NCBI GenBank assembly: GCA_035528715.1
Contig: DATKYB010000014.1
Location: forward strand, 1-27,685
Direction: 5' to 3'
From: Nitrospinota bacterium
GTDB lineage: Bacteria > JADFOP01 > DATKYB01
DNA length: 27,685 bases
The notes below the pieces were generated by a model. That model did not search any database and was not told the DNA's origin. It saw nothing but the letters and a program-made list of their open reading frames with translations. Shown here in pieces: positions 24,472 to 27,685 of the stretch; the stretch's first letter is position 1, and each line of letters starts with the position of its first letter. Both the position numbers and the translations under genes were made by a program.

Positions 24472-25590
24472 TTAATCTATTTTGGTTGAATCATTCAGCA
24501 TTTTTAGAGCGAGCTGCCTTTTATCATCGTTTGCCAGATATATCGTCTGAGTTGGGAAGGCAAAGTCAATCCCCTCTTCATTAAACCGACGGAGGATCTC
24601 CTGGTTAACCTTATGATTAAAGGCCAAAAAATCCCAATACCTGGGTGGATGATACCAGTAAATCATAATGATGTTTAAGGAGGCATCATTGAATTCGTTG
24701 AAATAGACCCTTGGAGGACGCTCAGTGTTCATCCCTTCATGGTTATCTAAAATTTCCTTGATAATCTCTATAGCTCTCTCAACCTTATCCGGAGGAGTAT
24801 CGTAGGTGATGGTAATATTGCTCAAGCGACGGATGAAGGGGCGTTTGCCGATATTCTTAACAGTCCTGTTCGCCACGACGCTATTAGGTATGGTTACAAG
24901 ATGTCCCTCCAGGGTTCTTATTTTTGTTGAACGAAAACCCACTTCTTCAACAGGTCCGTCGTGATCCTCAATAACAACTCGATCACCAACCTCAAAGGGT
25001 TTATCTGCCAGAATCACGATTGAGCCAAAGAAATTTTTTATAGAATCCTGAGCAGCCAGAGCCACGGCCAAACCACCAATACCCAAACCAGCCAGAAGAG
25101 TGGTTATGGGCTTGCCCGATACACTCTCAGCGATCATCAGACCGACTATGATAACAATCGTTACCCTCAGGCTCTTGCGAATTATGGGGACCATCATGTC
25201 ATCGAGCTTGCTCTTGCTTTTGCCAGTTAATTTGTTGAGAAAATATTCGATAATATCGACGAGATGATAGACAAGATAGGCTAAAGCTAAGATAAAAAGT
25301 ATGCGGGTTACCGCCTCCACTGTTTTTTGAACCTCAGAGCTTAATTTTAAAAATAGAAAAGAGACGTGAAAACCGGCTGCAAAGAAGAGAAGAACAAGCG
25401 GCTTGCCCAAAAGATTAAGAAGGAGGGATAAAAACTCCCGATTTGGCACCTCTTTAAGCTTTTCTGCTTTGCTTTCAAGAATGTAGCGTATCAATCGCCC
25501 TGTGGAAAAGGATATCAGGATAACAAGAAAGATAACGATATATCGCCAGAGTTCATTCCCAGCAATCATAAAAGTTTTCGTAAATTCCAT
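24472..25590 (-). CDS. MscS family mechanosensitive channel
   Basis: A 372-residue inner membrane channel. Three or four N-terminal hydrophobic segments (about 13-33, 58-80, 92-112, 132-152) precede the pore helix TTLLAGLGIGGLAVALAAQDSIKNFFGSI and the beta domain KPFEVGDRVVIEDHDGPVEEVGFRSTKIRTLEGHLVTIPNS. The C-terminal mixed alpha/beta domain reaches FAFPTQTIYL, so the whole MscS core including the cage is present, unlike the short homologue at 12241-13077. AGGAGG stands 8 nt before the ATG and a near-consensus promoter lies just upstream. It probably releases solutes on hypo-osmotic shock. Converges with msrB. Confidence 0.94.
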   Translation of the reverse strand: MEFTKTFMIAGNELWRYIVIFLVILISFSTGRLIRYILESKAEKLKEVPNREFLSLLLNLLGKPLVLLFFAAGFHVSFLFLKLSSEVQKTVEAVTRILFILALAYLVYHLVDIIEYFLNKLTGKSKSKLDDMMVPIIRKSLRVTIVIIVGLMIAESVSGKPITTLLAGLGIGGLAVALAAQDSIKNFFGSIVILADKPFEVGDRVVIEDHDGPVEEVGFRSTKIRTLEGHLVTIPNSVVANRTVKNIGKRPFIRRLSNITITYDTPPDKVERAIEIIKEILDNHEGMNTERPPRVYFNEFNDASLNIIMIYWYHPPRYWDFLAFNHKVNQEILRRFNEEGIDFAFPTQTIYLANDDKRQLALKMLNDSTKID

Positions 25591-25633
25591 AATTAAATCC
25601 TCCTAAATTACATAATTTTTTTCGTAAAAAAAA

Positions 25634-25662
25634 TAAATAGCATTTAAAATAATAACTGTCAA
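25634..25662 (-). promoter_or_regulatory. strong promoter for the MscS channel gene
   Basis: On the minus strand: perfect TTGACA (25662-25657), 17-nt spacer, TATTTA (25639-25634) preceded by TGC, i.e. an extended -10. Start near 25627 leaves a leader of about 37 nt. It separates the channel gene from the upstream SDR gene. Confidence 0.65.
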
Positions 25663-25699
25663 TTATAATCAACCCTCCGAATATAAAGCCTCTTTTCTT

Positions 25700-26452
25700 T
25701 TATCTTCCTCCGCTTACCCTTATAATCTCTCCTGTAATGTAGTTTGCTCCATCTGATGCAAGGAAAGCCACAACCTCGGCTATCTCTCCTGGGGTGCCTA
25801 TCCTTTTTAAAGGGATTTTAGAAATGATCCTTTCTAATCTTTCAGGGGTAGAAAATTTATCGTGAAAAGGGGTATCAATAAGCCCAGGGGCAATCGCATT
25901 AACTGTAATCCCATAAGGTGCAAATTCCTTTGCAAGGCCAATAGTTAAGCTGTTAACCCCACCTTTGGCAGCAGCATAATGAACAGATTCTCCGGCACTT
26001 CCGTGAAAAGAGGCAATGGATGATATATTGATTATCTTACCGCTCTTTTGTTTTACCATTATTTTAAGGACCTCTTTAGAACAAAGAAAGGTTCCCTTCA
26101 GATTAACACTCATCACCTGATCCCAGAGTTCTTCTTTACAATCGAGAAATTTTGATCTCTGAATAGGGCTCCCTGCATTATTTACCAATATATCAATCCT
26201 TCCAAATTCCTCGATTGTCTCTTTCACCATATCCTTAACATCTCTCTCTATTCCTACATCTCCCTGAATGACAAGACTTTTTATGCCAAGAGACTCTACC
26301 TTTTCTCCAACATCTAAAGCCTCTTTTTTACTTTTTAAAAAATTTATGACAACATGAGATCCTCTTTTTGCCAAAGCTAAGGCCGTTGCTCTTCCGATTC
26401 CTGTGCTGGCTCCTGTAATAATAGATACCTTGTTTAACAGATTTTTTTCCAT
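25700..26452 (-). CDS. short-chain dehydrogenase/reductase (FabG-like SDR)
   Basis: A 250-residue classical SDR using NAD(P)H. Cofactor loop TGASTGIG (13-20), NNAG (91-94), and the catalytic set S145 (NISS), Y159 and K163 (YAAAK) are all present, as is the C-terminal NYITGEIIRVSGG. The substrate cannot be told from sequence; FabG-like, glucose-dehydrogenase-like and sugar-alcohol enzymes all share these motifs, and no fatty-acid gene is nearby. GAGGAG lies about 4 nt before the ATG. Upstream of the MscS gene on the same strand, but the latter has its own promoter. Confidence 0.93.
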   Translation of the reverse strand: MEKNLLNKVSIITGASTGIGRATALALAKRGSHVVINFLKSKKEALDVGEKVESLGIKSLVIQGDVGIERDVKDMVKETIEEFGRIDILVNNAGSPIQRSKFLDCKEELWDQVMSVNLKGTFLCSKEVLKIMVKQKSGKIINISSIASFHGSAGESVHYAAAKGGVNSLTIGLAKEFAPYGITVNAIAPGLIDTPFHDKFSTPERLERIISKIPLKRIGTPGEIAEVVAFLASDGANYITGEIIRVSGGR

Positions 26453-26585
26453 TTCTCTCCTCTTTTGGTTTCTGTTGAGACTTTATATTATCTTTGTTTG
26501 TTAATTATTTTTATCATGCTTTATTCAATTAATCAAACAGATAAGATTTATTTGAGATTATCTAAAAACTCTCTCATATTTATTA

Positions 26586-27077
26586 ATGAACAATATAAAA
26601 CAGATTATTCTAAAAGGGGTTAAACAAAAGGTGCAAAAAATTTCCAACAAACAGCTTAAGACCATATGGTGGCTTGGGCACTCTCTGGGCCTTGATGAGG
26701 ACGATGTGCATGATTTGGTATGGAGAATAACCGGTGACAAGTCAATCAGTCGTCTCAATAGTTTTCAGGGAACAGAGGTAATCAAGGCATTTATTTAAAT
26801 GGGAGCCCCTGTTCCTGTCCCCAAAACTTCACGTAGATCCACAGATAAGAAAAAAAAGAGATTGAAATTTAAAAATAGCCTCATTTTAGCAACTGATAAG
26901 CAAAAGAAAATGATTTATAAATTGTCCACAAAGGTCTTCTGAATAAAGAAAGATGGTTTTAAGAGATGGTTATTGACTAGTTATGGCATCTCTGAAATCA
27001 GGACCAACTGGGATGTTACAATGGTAAAACAGGGGCTTTTGAGTCTTATTCGCCAGCAAAAGCATATCAAAAACTAA
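26586..27077 (+). pseudogene. phage GemA/gp16-like (DUF1018) gene broken by two in-frame stops
   Basis: One frame runs from ATG 26586 to TAA 27075-27077 (164 codons), interrupted by TAA at 26796-26798 and TGA at 26940-26942. Conceptual translation gives two related halves as in Mu-like GemA. The first has ISNKQLKTIWWLGHSLGLDE, DLVWRITGDKSISRL and EVIKAF. The second has LATDKQKKMIYKLSTKVF, the TGA, then KKDGFKRWLLTSYGI and a helix ending SLIRQQK. The middle TGA fits a GGA-to-TGA change (a Gly is common in that turn). No ribosome site precedes the ATG. The total length fits GemA. No other phage genes are seen, so it is an orphan prophage relic. Taken alone, the first 70 codons would be reported as an intact small gene. 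Confidence 0.7.
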
Positions 27078-27112
27078 AGTATCCCAAAACTTCTGTCATG
27101 AAACCACTTTAT

Positions 27113-27685
27113 CTAGAGATAAAAATTGTTTTGCACGAGGCTTTCAATCTTCATGATTTCTTCCTGAGTTAAGTCTTTACTATCCCCTGCCTTTAGATTT
27201 TCTTCGGCCTGTTGCTCATTCTTGATACCAGGAATAACTACTGATACAGCATCATTTAAAAGCACAAACTTTAAGGCAGCCTGAGCCATGGTTCTATCCC
27301 TATTTTCTGTGAGAAACTTGAGTTTTTCTGCTGCCTTGAACATATTTAGTTTATAACCTATTGGCATAGAAGCTCTTATATCGCCCTGTGGAAATTTAGA
27401 TTTTGAATCATATTTTCCTGTTAAAAAACTATTGGCAAGGGGTTCCCTGGCGATGATGCCAACACCACGACTCTTGGCAGTGGGAAAGAGTTCCAAGAGA
27501 GGCTCCTGGTTGAAGATATTGTAAATTACCTGTATGCTTTCAATGTTCCCTATCTTCATTGCCTCTATACCTTCAACAGAATCGAAGATAGAGATACCCG
27601 TGTATCTGATCTTTCCCTCTTTTTTTAACCCCTGAAGAGTCTCGAAGACCTCTCCTTCTCTTATTAATGCTCTATTTGGATTATG
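27113..27685 (-). CDS. aldo/keto reductase, C-terminal part (5' end outside window)
   Basis: An open frame reaches the right edge; about 190 C-terminal residues are visible. It opens with HNPNRALIREGEVFETLQGL and KKEGKIRYTGISIFDSVE, then IQVIYNIFNQ, GVGIIAREPLANSFLTGKY and AALKFVLLNDAVSVVIPGIKNEQQAEENL, the classical AKR barrel end with its NADPH-binding segment (VIPGIKN). The catalytic Tyr/Asp/Lys/His tetrad lies mostly beyond the edge. An internal ATG at 27559 is not the true start because the family sequence continues upstream. Substrate unknown. Convergent with the GemA relic. Confidence 0.92.
   Translation of the reverse strand, partial: HNPNRALIREGEVFETLQGLKKEGKIRYTGISIFDSVEGIEAMKIGNIESIQVIYNIFNQEPLLELFPTAKSRGVGIIAREPLANSFLTGKYDSKSKFPQGDIRASMPIGYKLNMFKAAEKLKFLTENRDRTMAQAALKFVLLNDAVSVVIPGIKNEQQAEENLKAGDSKDLTQEEIMKIESLVQNNFYL

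Noticed and set aside
24461-24480. ATAGAT/ATCTAT hairpin between msrB and the MscS gene as a terminator
   Set aside because: Six AU-heavy pairs overlapping the channel gene's stop codon; not convincing by eye.
26940-26942. Selenocysteine or stop-codon readthrough at the TGA of the GemA-like frame
   Set aside because: A second, different stop (TAA) interrupts the same frame, no selenocysteine-type motif surrounds it, and decay explains both.

Overview
The window is a moderately AT-rich bacterial chromosome segment with dense genes on both strands. It probably comes from a Gram-negative organism: it carries an ADP-heptose epimerase (LPS core), a PilB/GspE-type ATPase and a Tat-exported MsrB. 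A full-length DUF3536-type GH57 protein, a DUF2582 winged-helix protein and a bacterial deoxyhypusine-synthase homologue would fit a Desulfobacterota/Nitrospirota-like lineage. That placement is inference; nothing in the window is a taxonomic marker.

Region 1 (1-8823) is a glycogen/alpha-glucan cluster. glgC (cut by the left edge) and glgB diverge from a 322-bp control region with promoters for both strands, a 12-bp palindrome and a hairpin. After glgB come a small winged-helix protein, a GH57/DUF3536 glycosidase and malQ; glgA converges on malQ from the other strand. Together they cover ADP-glucose synthesis, chain elongation, branching and glucan remodelling. The GH57 gene has no ATG/GTG/TTG start that includes its catalytic N-terminus. 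The only well-placed start behind a GGAGGT site is an ATA codon.

Region 2 (9180-15275) is one tightly packed + strand operon: exported retropepsin-like protease (RimB type), membrane protein with inactive transglutaminase plus 7TM, RimK-like ATP-grasp ligase, MscS-like channel, a soluble MgtE_N-CBS protein and a complete MgtE. Most junctions overlap by 4-11 nt. The first three form a recognised but experimentally obscure amidoligase module. Its linkage to a channel and a split Mg2+ transporter/regulator pair is the best candidate here for an undescribed system.

Region 3 (15276-20071) starts with a 615-bp stretch holding a well-supported 54-residue Cys/His protein on the minus strand plus coding-like debris. 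Then come an ArsA/GET3 ATPase whose promoter predicts a leaderless mRNA, hldD (TTG start), a deoxyhypusine-synthase-like enzyme with its catalytic lysine, and a TauE/SafE permease.

Region 4 (20049-24417) has an HD-GYP protein divergent from a GAF-MshEN-PilB ATPase, then msrB with possible alternative exported and cytosolic starts.

Region 5 (24472-27685) has, on the minus strand, an MscS channel behind a near-consensus promoter, an SDR oxidoreductase and a truncated aldo/keto reductase. Between the last two lies a + strand phage GemA/gp16-like gene broken by two in-frame stops, a prophage relic. I saw no rRNA, tRNA, CRISPR array or insertion sequence.
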